8,664 nt of DNA from contig JAGWVZ010000126.1 of assembly GCA_018970625.1 (NCBI GenBank), positions 1 through 8,664 of the forward strand, written 5' to 3'. Of the stretch, positions 1 through 7,384 are shown in pieces. The stretch comes from Myxococcales bacterium. Its GTDB lineage: Bacteria; Myxococcota; Bradymonadia; REDH01. The first letter of the stretch is position 1. Each line of letters opens with the position of its first letter. A model generated the notes under the pieces. That model worked only from the letters and a program-made list of their open reading frames with translations. It was not told the origin of the DNA and searched no databases. Both the position numbers and the translations under genes were made by a program.

Positions 1-360
1 GGGCGCAACCTGCGCGCCCCTTCATCTCTCCTCATGTTCGGGTTTTGCAGCTTCCTGTGGTCGGCTGCCGCCTGTGCGCCTCAAACCGGAGACGCCTGCA
101 TCGCCAGCACGGAGTGCGGCCCTGGGCAGGTGTGTGACACCACCTCGCCGGGTGGCTATTGCATTGAATACGGTTGCATCGACAACGGCTGCGCCGAGGA
201 AGCCATCTGCGTTGAGTTCTCTCAGGTAAGCGCCTGCATGCGACGCTGCGACTCGGATTCGGACTGCCGTAACCGCGACGGCTATGTGTGCCGCGATGAT
301 GTAGGCTCGGTGCCTTTCTGCTATGTGCCCACTTCGTCGGAGGGCAGCGGCGAGCCCTGA
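1..360 (+). CDS. Cys-rich secreted lipoprotein, 5' end outside window
   Basis: The frame is open from base 1, so the gene probably starts before the window. ATG 34 is the first Met, but it has no Shine-Dalgarno and would leave a signal peptide of only 13 residues with no basic residue. Reading from base 1 gives an Arg-containing n-region, a hydrophobic core and a lipobox-like SAAAC, which fits a lipoprotein signal. The mature part holds 12 further cysteines, an even number that suits disulfides in an oxidising compartment. Their spacing repeats: C-x5-C-x5-C-x8-C, then C-x4-C-x5-C-x8-C, then a looser C-x5-C-x7-C-x9-C block. Small Cys-rich lipoproteins of this kind are common in Myxococcota and Bradymonadales. 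I cannot assign a function; surface binding or a structural role is a guess. The stop is TGA at 358-360, and the TonB-like gene follows 50 nt later on the same strand. Confidence 0.65.
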   Translation, partial: GRNLRAPSSLLMFGFCSFLWSAAACAPQTGDACIASTECGPGQVCDTTSPGGYCIEYGCIDNGCAEEAICVEFSQVSACMRRCDSDSDCRNRDGYVCRDDVGSVPFCYVPTSSEGSGEP

Positions 361-410
361 CTCCGGCGTCCTCTCGTCGCACGTATGGCAGGGCGGTCGA
401 AGAATCGGCC

Positions 411-2117
411 ATGGCGCTTCGATGCAAAATCGCTAGGCTCGTGCTCATGTCGCTGCACTCTCCCCGAAATCGCTCCTCGCCGTCGCGGTGGCTCTGGGCC
501 ATTATCGCCAGCATCGCGGCTCACATGTCGCTGGCCATCGTTGTGTCGTTGTGGCGACTGGTCTCGAGTGAAGCGGCCTCGGACGCCTCTGCCGGCGAGC
601 AGGTCGAGCGTGAAGAGGCACCAGACGAAGGATCTCAGACGGCTAACGCCGAAGGCTCTACCCAGCCACCCGAAACCGATGAGCGCGAGCAGCGCCCTGC
701 ATTCGAGGTGGTGACCATCGTCGAGAGCGAGCCCAACGACGAGGTCGTCGCTGCGCGTGAACCGGAGACGGCTCCCGACCCACAGCCGGCCCCGGAACCT
801 GAACCAGAGCCAGAAATCGAACCCGAACCCGTGGCAGAGCTTTTGCCTCCGCCACCCGAGCCGGAACCAGCTCTCGTCGAGCCGGAACCCGAGCCTGCTG
901 CGCCCGAGCCGCCTCGGATTCCCGAGGACATGAATCGGGTGTCGGTCGATCAGGTCGAGTACAACGACGAGCTGAACCTCGAGGCCGAGTTTCTCGCCGA
1001 GCAGGACAACCGCGTAGATGAGCAGACTGTCGCTCAGGACACGGTGCTGTTCGATGAACACGACGAAACGCAGCAGGCTGGCGATAGCTCGGCTCGCGAC
1101 GAGAACGCGGGAGACGAGTCGCCGCAAACACCAGCGGCCGACGATGCCGCTGAAGTCGCCGGCCTTGTCGCGGGCAGCACCACTGCTCAGGGCAGCGCGC
1201 AGGCGTCCGACGACCGCGCCGCGCAGCCCGCCCCGCCCGATGAGGTGCAGCAACCGGCACCCGGGTTACGCTCCACAGAACCACCCCGCCCAGCGGTCGC
1301 CGAGAGACCCGAGGTCGCGGGGCAGCCCGAACCCACCGTGACACCGACCGAACCGCTGCCTTCACGGGACGCGACTGCCGACCAACTGCCAAACTCCGAA
1401 AACGGCAATGTCGCGCAGCCCGAGACGGCGCCCGCGCCGTTTCAGGCGTTCACCGCAGCAGCCGCTGCGCAACGCGCGGTGGCTGCACAGCAGGCCATCG
1501 GTAGCGAGGGGCCGCTGGTTCGGCGCGTGGTGGAGCAGGGCGATGAGGCCTGGCAGGAGGTATTCGGGGAACGCAACGCACGTGACCGCGAACGCGTCGC
1601 GCGTGAAGTCGCGGAAGCGTCTCTCGCCGGCGACCATGAGGGTCGCTGGGAACGCACGCGCGGCACGCTCGAAAACTTCGACGTCCACGTGGCGGCCGGC
1701 GCCGAGACGGCCCTGAATACGACATCGTCACCTTTTGCAGCTTATATTCACCGGTTGCATAACGAAATTCATCCTTACTGGACCGATTATCTGATTCGAC
1801 TCTCCTTGTCGGAAGGCCCGTCTTCGCCCCTCTCGGATTTGAGTCTGACATGCACGCTCGAATATGTGATTACCCGCGAAGGTGAGGTCGCCGATGTTCG
1901 TATTGTCAGTCAGGCGCGGGAGTCATTGTTTACCGCCGAAGCCGTGAATATGCTGTATTCTCTGGGACCCTATCCGCCGCCACCGGCCGCCATGTTATCC
2001 AGCGATGGAAATACCTATATTCACTGGCGCTTTCAGCGTGATAACCGAGCGTGTGGTACCTTTGGTGCGTCGGTGCATTTCCTGCCCGGCGAAGGGCCGG
2101 TCGATGAAGGAAAATAA
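411..2117 (+). CDS. TonB-family energy transducer protein with long Pro/Glu linker
   Basis: This 568-residue protein has TonB architecture. There is a basic N-terminus, a single membrane segment at about residues 27-50, and a long low-complexity linker. The linker includes a Pro/Glu stretch at about 117-171 with repeated EPEP units. A C-terminal domain lies at about 441-556, starting near YIHRLHNEIHPYW and containing TLEYVITREGEVADVRIV, which fits a TonB C-terminal fold. Known TonB proteins sit in the inner membrane with ExbB/ExbD, cross the periplasm with such a linker, and pass proton-motive energy to outer-membrane transporters. No exbB, exbD or TonB-dependent receptor is in the window, so the partner is unknown. 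At 568 residues it is more than twice the length of E. coli TonB. Residues 194-208 (FLAEQDNRVDEQTVA) resemble a segment I recall from other deltaproteobacterial TonB-like proteins. The start at ATG 411 has only a weak GAAGAA upstream; ATG 447 (residue 13) is possible and keeps the membrane segment. The downstream lipoprotein gene is coupled to it. Confidence 0.8.
   Translation: MALRCKIARLVLMSLHSPRNRSSPSRWLWAIIASIAAHMSLAIVVSLWRLVSSEAASDASAGEQVEREEAPDEGSQTANAEGSTQPPETDEREQRPAFEVVTIVESEPNDEVVAAREPETAPDPQPAPEPEPEPEIEPEPVAELLPPPPEPEPALVEPEPEPAAPEPPRIPEDMNRVSVDQVEYNDELNLEAEFLAEQDNRVDEQTVAQDTVLFDEHDETQQAGDSSARDENAGDESPQTPAADDAAEVAGLVAGSTTAQGSAQASDDRAAQPAPPDEVQQPAPGLRSTEPPRPAVAERPEVAGQPEPTVTPTEPLPSRDATADQLPNSENGNVAQPETAPAPFQAFTAAAAAQRAVAAQQAIGSEGPLVRRVVEQGDEAWQEVFGERNARDRERVAREVAEASLAGDHEGRWERTRGTLENFDVHVAAGAETALNTTSSPFAAYIHRLHNEIHPYWTDYLIRLSLSEGPSSPLSDLSLTCTLEYVITREGEVADVRIVSQARESLFTAEAVNMLYSLGPYPPPPAAMLSSDGNTYIHWRFQRDNRACGTFGASVHFLPGEGPVDEGK
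489..554 (+). other. Transmembrane segment of the TonB-like protein
   Basis: Codons 27-48 encode a run of mostly hydrophobic residues from WLWAIIAS to IVVSLW. It is preceded by several Arg residues (R19, R21, R26) and followed by an acidic stretch. The charge pattern fits an N-in, C-out inner-membrane anchor, as in TonB. Confidence 0.75.
759..923 (+). repeat. Pro/Glu low-complexity codon repeat in the TonB-like linker
   Basis: Residues about 117-171 are dominated by EP and PE dipeptides, written as alternating GAR and CCN codons. Such segments are stiff and extended and let TonB-type proteins span the periplasm. The pattern leaves the opposite strand free of stop codons, which creates a spurious Gly/Ser-rich reading frame there. 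Confidence 0.8.
2107..2111 (+). promoter_or_regulatory. Shine-Dalgarno AAGGA that sets the lipoprotein start
   Basis: AAGGA lies 7 nt before ATG 2119 and inside the last codons of the TonB-like gene, whose TAA is at 2115-2117. It is the clearest ribosome binding site in the window. It favours ATG 2119 over the in-frame upstream ATGs at 2005 and 2104. Confidence 0.75.
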
Positions 2118-2118
2118 T

Positions 2119-2787
2119 ATGCTGCCACGTTCGCTTGCAGAATCATGTCATTGGGCATTCGTTCATCGTTCTGTTGTGGAATGGAACCGTTTATCCCAGA
2201 CGGTGCTGAGTGCGATGGTTCTCGTGATCTCTGCGTCGGCTTGCGGGAATGACGACCCCGAGCTCTTCGAACTGGCGGAGCCCGAAATCACCGCAGGTTT
2301 CGTACAGGCGTGCGCCGAAGGTTCGTTGCCCGATGCGCTTTCCTTTGTGTGCGAGATGGAACAGCCAGCCGGCTGGTTTGGGTCGGGCTGTGCGGGTGTC
2401 ACCTCGGTGTTGGAGAGTTGCACCAGCAATGGGCAGGCCTACCGTCAGGAATTATGCGGCCAGTTGGTGTCCCTGAATGCGTCGGTCATCGCTGTTCTGC
2501 GCCGGGTGGATGGCCGGACTGATGCCCTGCTGGTGCGCGACGCTGAGTTTCGGTTCGGTCGCCCGTTTGACGCCGCCATGGACCAGTGGCAGGCAGAGTT
2601 TGAGGCGGCTGGTTGTGTGGCCTCGACCCGCACCACAACATTCGATGCCGTCGTCTGGCAGCGCTTCACCTGCGCTGACTGGGTCGGCTACGTCGAGGTG
2701 GTCGCCGAATCTGCCGACGTCATGGCGCTGTGGGTGGGAGCTTCACGACCTGGTTCAGTGGAGTGTCTCGTGAACCGGGACGCCTGA
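2119..2787 (+). CDS. Predicted lipoprotein of unknown family, coupled to the TonB-like gene
   Basis: I do not recognise this 222-residue protein. From ATG 2119 it has a long n-region with several basic residues, a hydrophobic stretch (LSAMVLVISASAC) and a lipobox-like ASAC with Cys42, followed by GNDD. An outer-membrane-associated or periplasmic lipoprotein is likely. GTG 2176 would give a more usual 22-residue signal peptide but has no Shine-Dalgarno. The mature part has eight more cysteines spread along its length and no transmembrane segment. The end is TGA 2785-2787. The start is one base after the TonB-like stop, with AAGGA inside that gene, so the two are probably translated together and may act together in envelope transport. 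The first part is AT-richer than the neighbouring genes. Which process it serves cannot be told from the sequence. Confidence 0.75.
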   Translation: MLPRSLAESCHWAFVHRSVVEWNRLSQTVLSAMVLVISASACGNDDPELFELAEPEITAGFVQACAEGSLPDALSFVCEMEQPAGWFGSGCAGVTSVLESCTSNGQAYRQELCGQLVSLNASVIAVLRRVDGRTDALLVRDAEFRFGRPFDAAMDQWQAEFEAAGCVASTRTTTFDAVVWQRFTCADWVGYVEVVAESADVMALWVGASRPGSVECLVNRDA

Positions 2788-2887
2788 CAGGGCGCGTGGC
2801 AAACGTCATGCGCGCACCAACCTTGCGAACAGGGGCTTCAGCCTTCAGGATGCAGCACAAGCATTTCTGACTCCCCATGGGCAAGCC

Positions 2888-4567
2888 ATGTCCACCGTTG
2901 TCCCTTCCTCGCCTCGCATTGAAAACACCTGGGAAGCCGACCACGCGCTGCGGCGCATGCTGCGGCAGACCCTCACGCCGGTTGCCATGGAGCGGCTGCT
3001 ACCCCGCGCCACTGCACTGGGACGGCTTGCAGGCGGCCAACTCTTTGACCTCGCGCGGGAAGCCGAGCTCAACCCGCCTGTGCTCCGGTCCTACGACGTC
3101 TATGGCGCGCGCATCGACAAAATCGTCACCTCGCACGCCTGGAACCAGATCACCGACATCGGCGTAGAGCACGGCATCGTGGGCAGCGGACACGATCGCT
3201 CGTTCGGCCCCGAAGCCCGACTCGTACAGCTCGCCCTGCTACATGTGTTCTCGCCCTCGTCCGCTTTCGTCATGTGCCCGATGGCCATGACCGATGGCGC
3301 CGCCACGTTGCTGACCCCCTATCGCGACGACCCGCGCTTTGACCACGCGGTGCGCCGACTCACCAGCGATGACACCGCCTTCGCCTGGTCGAGCGGGCAG
3401 TGGATGACCGAAATCGAGGGAGGCTCTGACGTGAGCCGGACCAGCACACGAGCGGTGGCAGACGGAGATGCGTGGCGACTTTACGGCACCAAGTTCTTCA
3501 CCTCGGCCACGACGGCCAACTGCACGCTTGCGCTCGCCCGCCCCGAAGGCGCCGCCGAAGGTAGCAAGGGGCTCTCGTTGTTCTATCTGGAGCCCTGGCG
3601 CGACGACGGCAGCGCCAACGATATGCGGGTACGCCGACTCAAAGAAAAGCTGGGCACGCGCGCCATGCCCACCGCAGAGCTTGAACTCGATGGTACGCTG
3701 GCGTGGGCCGTGGGTGGCGTTGGTGATGGGGTTCGTAAAATCACCCGCGTGCTCAATATTGCCCGCTACTACAACACCATCGGCGCCGTCAGCATCATGG
3801 GTCGCGCGCATCAGATGGCGCTCGCGTTTGCCCGCCTGCGCTCTGCGTTTGGCTCGCCGCTGATTCAGCTGCCGCTTCATGTCGAGACGCTGGCCAACAT
3901 GCAGGTGCAGTACGAAGGTGCGCTCGCGATCTCGGTGCGTCTGGCCGAGCTGCTGGGGAAGGTCGAGCACGACACGGCGACCGAGCACGAGCGCGCGGTG
4001 TGGCGGATTCTGACGCCGCTGGCCAAGCTGGGCACCGCGCGCGACTGCGTGGCTGTGGTCAGCGAAGGGCTCGAGGCGTGCGGCGGCAGCGGCTACATGG
4101 AAGACAGCGGGCTGCCGGTGTTGCTGCGCGACGCGCAGGTGCTTCCCATCTGGGAAGGTACCACCAACGTGCTGTCGCTCGACATGTTGCGTGCGTCGGC
4201 TCGTGACGGCGCCATGGAGGCGCTGCTGGTCGAGCTGCAGCGCATTGTCGATCGTTGCGACTCGCCAGCTCTGGGTGGTGCACCCGGCAGCGTGCGTCAG
4301 GCAATCGTTGCGCTTCGGGCCGCCGCTGCCGTCATCGCGCATCAGCCGGGCGAGGTCGTTCAGTCGTCCGCCCGGGCGATTGCGCTGTCGTTTTACCGCA
4401 CCTATGCCGCGACTTTGTTGTGTGACCACGCGCGTTTACAGGCAGAAGGGCCAGACGCGATGCGCACGGCAGCGCTCGCCCGACGCTACACCGAACGCTC
4501 TCTGGTAGAGCCTTTCGGTCATGACGCCGCTCGCCTGGCCGAGAGCGCGGCGCTGCTGCATGCCTAG
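2888..4567 (+). CDS. AidB/ACAD11-like acyl-CoA dehydrogenase
   Basis: This 559-residue protein matches the AidB-type branch of FAD acyl-CoA dehydrogenases (E. coli AidB has 541 residues). The N-terminal part has the AidB-like pattern with LAREAELNPPVLRSYD. The middle domain has WMTEIEGGSDVSRT from W172 and GTKFFTS from G200. The helical domain has GGSGYMED at 399-405 (Y403, E405) and IWEGTTN. Glu423 in WEGT aligns with the catalytic base of acyl-CoA dehydrogenases. A C-terminal extension beyond about residue 440 is typical of AidB. The enzyme should oxidise an acyl-CoA at the alpha-beta bond and pass electrons to ETF; the substrate is not known. E. coli AidB is induced by alkylation and binds DNA, but this should not be assumed here. 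ATG 2888 has no strong Shine-Dalgarno. The gene is 100 nt after the lipoprotein gene and converges with thrA, with overlapping stop codons. Confidence 0.85.
   Translation: MSTVVPSSPRIENTWEADHALRRMLRQTLTPVAMERLLPRATALGRLAGGQLFDLAREAELNPPVLRSYDVYGARIDKIVTSHAWNQITDIGVEHGIVGSGHDRSFGPEARLVQLALLHVFSPSSAFVMCPMAMTDGAATLLTPYRDDPRFDHAVRRLTSDDTAFAWSSGQWMTEIEGGSDVSRTSTRAVADGDAWRLYGTKFFTSATTANCTLALARPEGAAEGSKGLSLFYLEPWRDDGSANDMRVRRLKEKLGTRAMPTAELELDGTLAWAVGGVGDGVRKITRVLNIARYYNTIGAVSIMGRAHQMALAFARLRSAFGSPLIQLPLHVETLANMQVQYEGALAISVRLAELLGKVEHDTATEHERAVWRILTPLAKLGTARDCVAVVSEGLEACGGSGYMEDSGLPVLLRDAQVLPIWEGTTNVLSLDMLRASARDGAMEALLVELQRIVDRCDSPALGGAPGSVRQAIVALRAAAAVIAHQPGEVVQSSARAIALSFYRTYAATLLCDHARLQAEGPDAMRTAALARRYTERSLVEPFGHDAARLAESAALLHA
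4564..4567. other. CTAG tetranucleotide shared by two convergent stop codons
   Basis: The + strand acyl-CoA dehydrogenase ends with TAG at 4565-4567, and the - strand thrA ends with TAG at 4566-4564. The palindrome CTAG therefore supplies both stops, and the two genes overlap by four bases. There is no room for a terminator between them, so transcripts from each side must end inside the opposite gene or overlap as antisense. Confidence 0.95.
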
Positions 4568-7080
4568 CCGCGAATACCCAGGGCGACCTTGAGCACGTCG
4601 GCCAGCACGCCGGCGGCGGTAACGGCGCCTCCGGCGCCAGCGCCCTGCACGATCAACGGATACTGGTTGTACCGTTCGGTGGTGAACGCCACGAATGCCT
4701 CGGCACCACGCAGGCGCGCGGCGGGGTGATCGTTTGGCACCGCGACCGGACCTACGCTGACGCGCGGGCCACCCTCGGCGTCGAGGTCGATGCGAGCCAG
4801 ATAGCGCAGGGTTTGATGTTGGGCTTTTAGACTCTCAACATAGGTCGAGATCGTGCCATCGAGGGCTTCGAGTGTGGTAAACAACTGCTCAACCGACAGA
4901 TTTTGCATTTCCGGCGCGTCAACGAACGGCATAATCTGCACGTCGGAGAGTTCGAGTTGCAGGCCGAGTTCGCGTGCCAGAATCAGGGCTTTGCGGGCGA
5001 CGTCGAGGCCGCACAGGTCGTCGCCGGGGTTGGGTTCGGTGTACCCCTTGTCGCGCGCGTCGCGGACGGCGGCGGACAGCGGGACCCCGTTCATGATCTG
5101 GTTGGACAGGTAGCCGAGCGTTCCTGAAAAGGCGCCCTCGATGAGGTGTACCTTGTCGCCGGTGCGCACGATGTTCTGAAGGGTGTCGATGACGGGCAGG
5201 CTCGCGCCCACGGTGGTCTCGTAGTTCCAGGCGCGGTGGTGCTTGCGGGCGAGCGCGTCCAGCGCTTCGATGTCGGCACAGGGGATGGTCAGCGGCTTTT
5301 TGTTTGCCGCAACCACGTGAATGCCGCGGCGGAAGCACTCTTCGTAGAGCGCCTCCATGCGCGGTGCCGCGGTGCAGTCGACGAGGATCGGGACGGGCAT
5401 GCGTCGCAGCGTATCGAGCATGGCTGCCATGCGCTGGCGGTCGTATTCTTCGGCGAGTCGCACCTTTTCGACGGCATTCTCCGTGGGCACACCGGCGGGG
5501 TCGAACAGCGCGCGGGTCGAGTTGGCGACGCCGACGAGGCGAAGCGAAACCGACTGCGAACGCTCGAGCTCTTTGCGTTGCGAGCTCAGCTGCTCAATCA
5601 GGTGAGAACCGACTGTGCCGGTTCCCATGACGAACAGGCTTACCTGCTGATGTGCCAGATTGAAGGCTGCGTGCACCGTTCGAACCGCCACGGCTGTATC
5701 GGGAGCGTCAATGACGCAAGAAATGGAGCGCGAGCTCGCGCCCTGGGCGATGGCACGAATGTTGACGCCGATGAGACCCAGCGAGTGAAAGAACCGACCC
5801 GCGACGTCGGTGGTGAGGCCCATGGACTCTGCGACGAGGGTCAGCAGCGTGACAGGCTCACGAACGCCGATGGGCTGCATTTCGCCACGATCGAACTCGG
5901 CGCGAAGGTCGGCTTCAATGACGTCCTGCGCGCGCTTCGACTGCGCGATGGGTACAACCACCGCGACCGCCTGACCGTGCGCCGACTGTGTCGCCATCCA
6001 CACGTTGATTCCGGCTTCATCGAGCGCGCGAAGCACGCGTGCCCCAAGCTGAGCCTCCTGCGAGATCGACACGCGACGCCATTGCAGGTCAAAAAGTGCC
6101 AGCTTCTCGAGGGACGTTACGCTGGTAGGGTGGTCAAAGTCCTGTGCGCCAGTGGCATCCACCACGGTGCCCGGGTCTTCGGGGTGCATCGTGTTGCGGA
6201 TGCGCATGGGGATGCCCGTCTCGATGAGCGGGATCATCGTGCGCGGGTGAAACACCTTGGCGCCAAAGTTGGCGAGCTCAAGCGCCTCCATATAACTCAG
6301 GCGCGACAACGGATATGCGTCCGTCACGATGTCGGGGTCGGCCGTCATAACGCCAGAAACGTCGGTCCAACGCACAACTTCCGACGCGCGAAGGCCTCGC
6401 GCAAGCAAGGTTGCGCTATAATCCGAGCCGTTACGGCCCAGCGTCGTGGTGCGTCCATCCTCGGTCTGACCCAGAAAGCCGGTACACACGGGAATGCGGT
6501 CCCCCCACGTCGCTCGAAGCGTATCCAGCGCCATCTGGGTCTTGTCCCATAGCACTGCGGCGTTACCGAAGTTGGCGTCGGTGATGGTCCAGTCGCGCGC
6601 GTCCACAAAGACGGCTGGCTGCCCCATCGCGTTCAGGATGTCCGTGATCACCGTGGCGCTCAGACGCTCACCAAACGACATCACCAGGTCCAGCGTCTGC
6701 GCCGTCACCTCGCGCACCAGACTCACGCCATACAGCAGGCGACGCAGCGGCGTCAGCAGCTCCCGTACGGTCGACAGAATCTCGGGACGAACCGCTAAAC
6801 GGCCTCGCTCGGCCTCGACGCGCTGCAGGCAAATCAGGCCGTTCGTCGTCGCGACCTCGGCGATGCGATCAATGACCGATTCCGCCTTCTCGTACTCACC
6901 GCGCGCGGCGGTCTGAACCGCTTCAATCAGCCAGTCGGTTGTGTCCCCCATCGCCGATACAATCAGCGCCAGCTGTCCTTCGCGACGCTCACGCTCAATC
7001 AGGCCCGTTACTCGAAGAAGACGGTCGGGCTGGGCCAGTGACGAGCCACCAAACTTCATGACGCGATACGATTCAACCAT
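4564..7080 (-). CDS. thrA: Bifunctional aspartokinase / homoserine dehydrogenase
   Basis: This 838-residue fusion (E. coli ThrA has 820) phosphorylates aspartate and reduces aspartate semialdehyde to homoserine, the shared steps of threonine and methionine synthesis, in the cytoplasm. The kinase part has KFGGSS at 9-14, GRNGSDYSATLLA at 215-227 and WTDVSGVMTADP at 238-249. ACT-type regulatory sequence follows at about 324-478, suggesting feedback control by an amino acid. The dehydrogenase part has a nucleotide-binding GTGTVG at 486-491, NKK at 593-595 and TEPNPGDDLCGLDVARK. In that last segment Glu682, Asp693 and Lys697 match the catalytic spacing of homoserine dehydrogenases. The start at ATG 7080 (MVESYRVMKFGG) puts the kinase motif at the usual distance. 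The frame stays open to 7206, and ATG 7113 is also possible; none has a good Shine-Dalgarno. E. coli has the isoforms ThrA and MetL, and which one this copies is unclear. It lies downstream of metX. Confidence 0.93.
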   Translation of the reverse strand: MVESYRVMKFGGSSLAQPDRLLRVTGLIERERREGQLALIVSAMGDTTDWLIEAVQTAARGEYEKAESVIDRIAEVATTNGLICLQRVEAERGRLAVRPEILSTVRELLTPLRRLLYGVSLVREVTAQTLDLVMSFGERLSATVITDILNAMGQPAVFVDARDWTITDANFGNAAVLWDKTQMALDTLRATWGDRIPVCTGFLGQTEDGRTTTLGRNGSDYSATLLARGLRASEVVRWTDVSGVMTADPDIVTDAYPLSRLSYMEALELANFGAKVFHPRTMIPLIETGIPMRIRNTMHPEDPGTVVDATGAQDFDHPTSVTSLEKLALFDLQWRRVSISQEAQLGARVLRALDEAGINVWMATQSAHGQAVAVVVPIAQSKRAQDVIEADLRAEFDRGEMQPIGVREPVTLLTLVAESMGLTTDVAGRFFHSLGLIGVNIRAIAQGASSRSISCVIDAPDTAVAVRTVHAAFNLAHQQVSLFVMGTGTVGSHLIEQLSSQRKELERSQSVSLRLVGVANSTRALFDPAGVPTENAVEKVRLAEEYDRQRMAAMLDTLRRMPVPILVDCTAAPRMEALYEECFRRGIHVVAANKKPLTIPCADIEALDALARKHHRAWNYETTVGASLPVIDTLQNIVRTGDKVHLIEGAFSGTLGYLSNQIMNGVPLSAAVRDARDKGYTEPNPGDDLCGLDVARKALILARELGLQLELSDVQIMPFVDAPEMQNLSVEQLFTTLEALDGTISTYVESLKAQHQTLRYLARIDLDAEGGPRVSVGPVAVPNDHPAARLRGAEAFVAFTTERYNQYPLIVQGAGAGGAVTAAGVLADVLKVALGIRG

Positions 7081-7237
7081 GGAACTGTGCCGGTAGCGAG
7101 AACAGGAAACCATCAGCGGCACCGGATGGTGCGGGGTGCATGTGTGTAACGGCACCCCCCGTTGTTTGCAATCGAAGTTGCCCCTCAAAGGGCGTCGAAG
7201 CCGCAAGATTTAGCTGCGCGAACGTCTCATGTTGCAT
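7073..7237 (-). other. 54-codon upstream reading frame overlapping the thrA start
   Basis: On the - strand an ATG at 7237 opens a frame that ends at TGA 7075-7073, overlapping the thrA ATG (7080) by 8 nt. It encodes 54 residues with five Thr codons, including a Thr-Thr pair at residues 25-26 just before an inverted repeat. A weak GGAAGGG lies 10 nt upstream of its ATG. It could be a leader peptide that couples translation to thrA, or it could be chance. I see no homologue from memory and no strong coding signature. Confidence 0.2.
7119..7158 (-). other. Tandem inverted repeats in the thrA leader
   Basis: Read on the - strand, GGGGTGC (7158-7152) can pair with GCACCCC (7139-7133) over a 12-nt loop. 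Next to it, GCACC (7132-7128) can pair with GGTGC (7123-7119) over a 4-nt loop. Because the arms share GGTGC and GCACC, they can also pair crosswise, so alternative structures exist. No U-run follows, so this is not a standard intrinsic terminator. A regulatory role is inference. Confidence 0.35.
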
Positions 7238-7384
7238 CGACCCGCGACCCTTCCGGTGCTTCGACGAGCCACCAACATCGCGCCGCGTGCGCCGCCATGA
7301 CCTACGCCGGCGGCCTCTTCGTGTCGCAGGGCAGCGCCACAGCCAGCCACGGCGACGGTGACCGGCGCTTTGGCAGCAACTCGA

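Noticed and set aside
321..1253. Long - strand reading frame opposite the TonB-like gene, and a Gly/Ser-rich one at 635-931
   Set aside because: They are antisense shadows. The GAR/CCN codons of the Pro/Glu linker leave the opposite strand without stops, and the products are low-complexity without domains.
2005..2118. Longer N-terminus for the lipoprotein gene from ATG 2005 or ATG 2104
   Set aside because: Both starts lie within the TonB-like gene. ATG 2119 has a well-placed AAGGA and leaves the signal peptide intact.
2792..2815. Imperfect hairpin GCGCGTG/CATGCGC after the lipoprotein gene
   Set aside because: It needs a G-T wobble, is only 7 pairs long and is not followed by a T-run, so it is too weak to call a terminator.
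3239..4429. 396-codon - strand frame opposite the acyl-CoA dehydrogenase
   Set aside because: The + strand protein has clear family motifs throughout; the antisense product is rich in Arg, His and Gln and shows no recognisable domain.
4624..4638. GGCGCC-TCC-GGCGCC inverted repeat as a terminator for the acyl-CoA dehydrogenase
   Set aside because: It lies in the thrA codons for a Gly/Ala-rich stretch near the C-terminus and has no T-run, so the repeat is explained by coding.
5146..6552. 468-codon + strand frame opposite thrA
   Set aside because: It mirrors the codon bias of thrA, whose catalytic motifs run through the same bases; the product has no recognisable fold.
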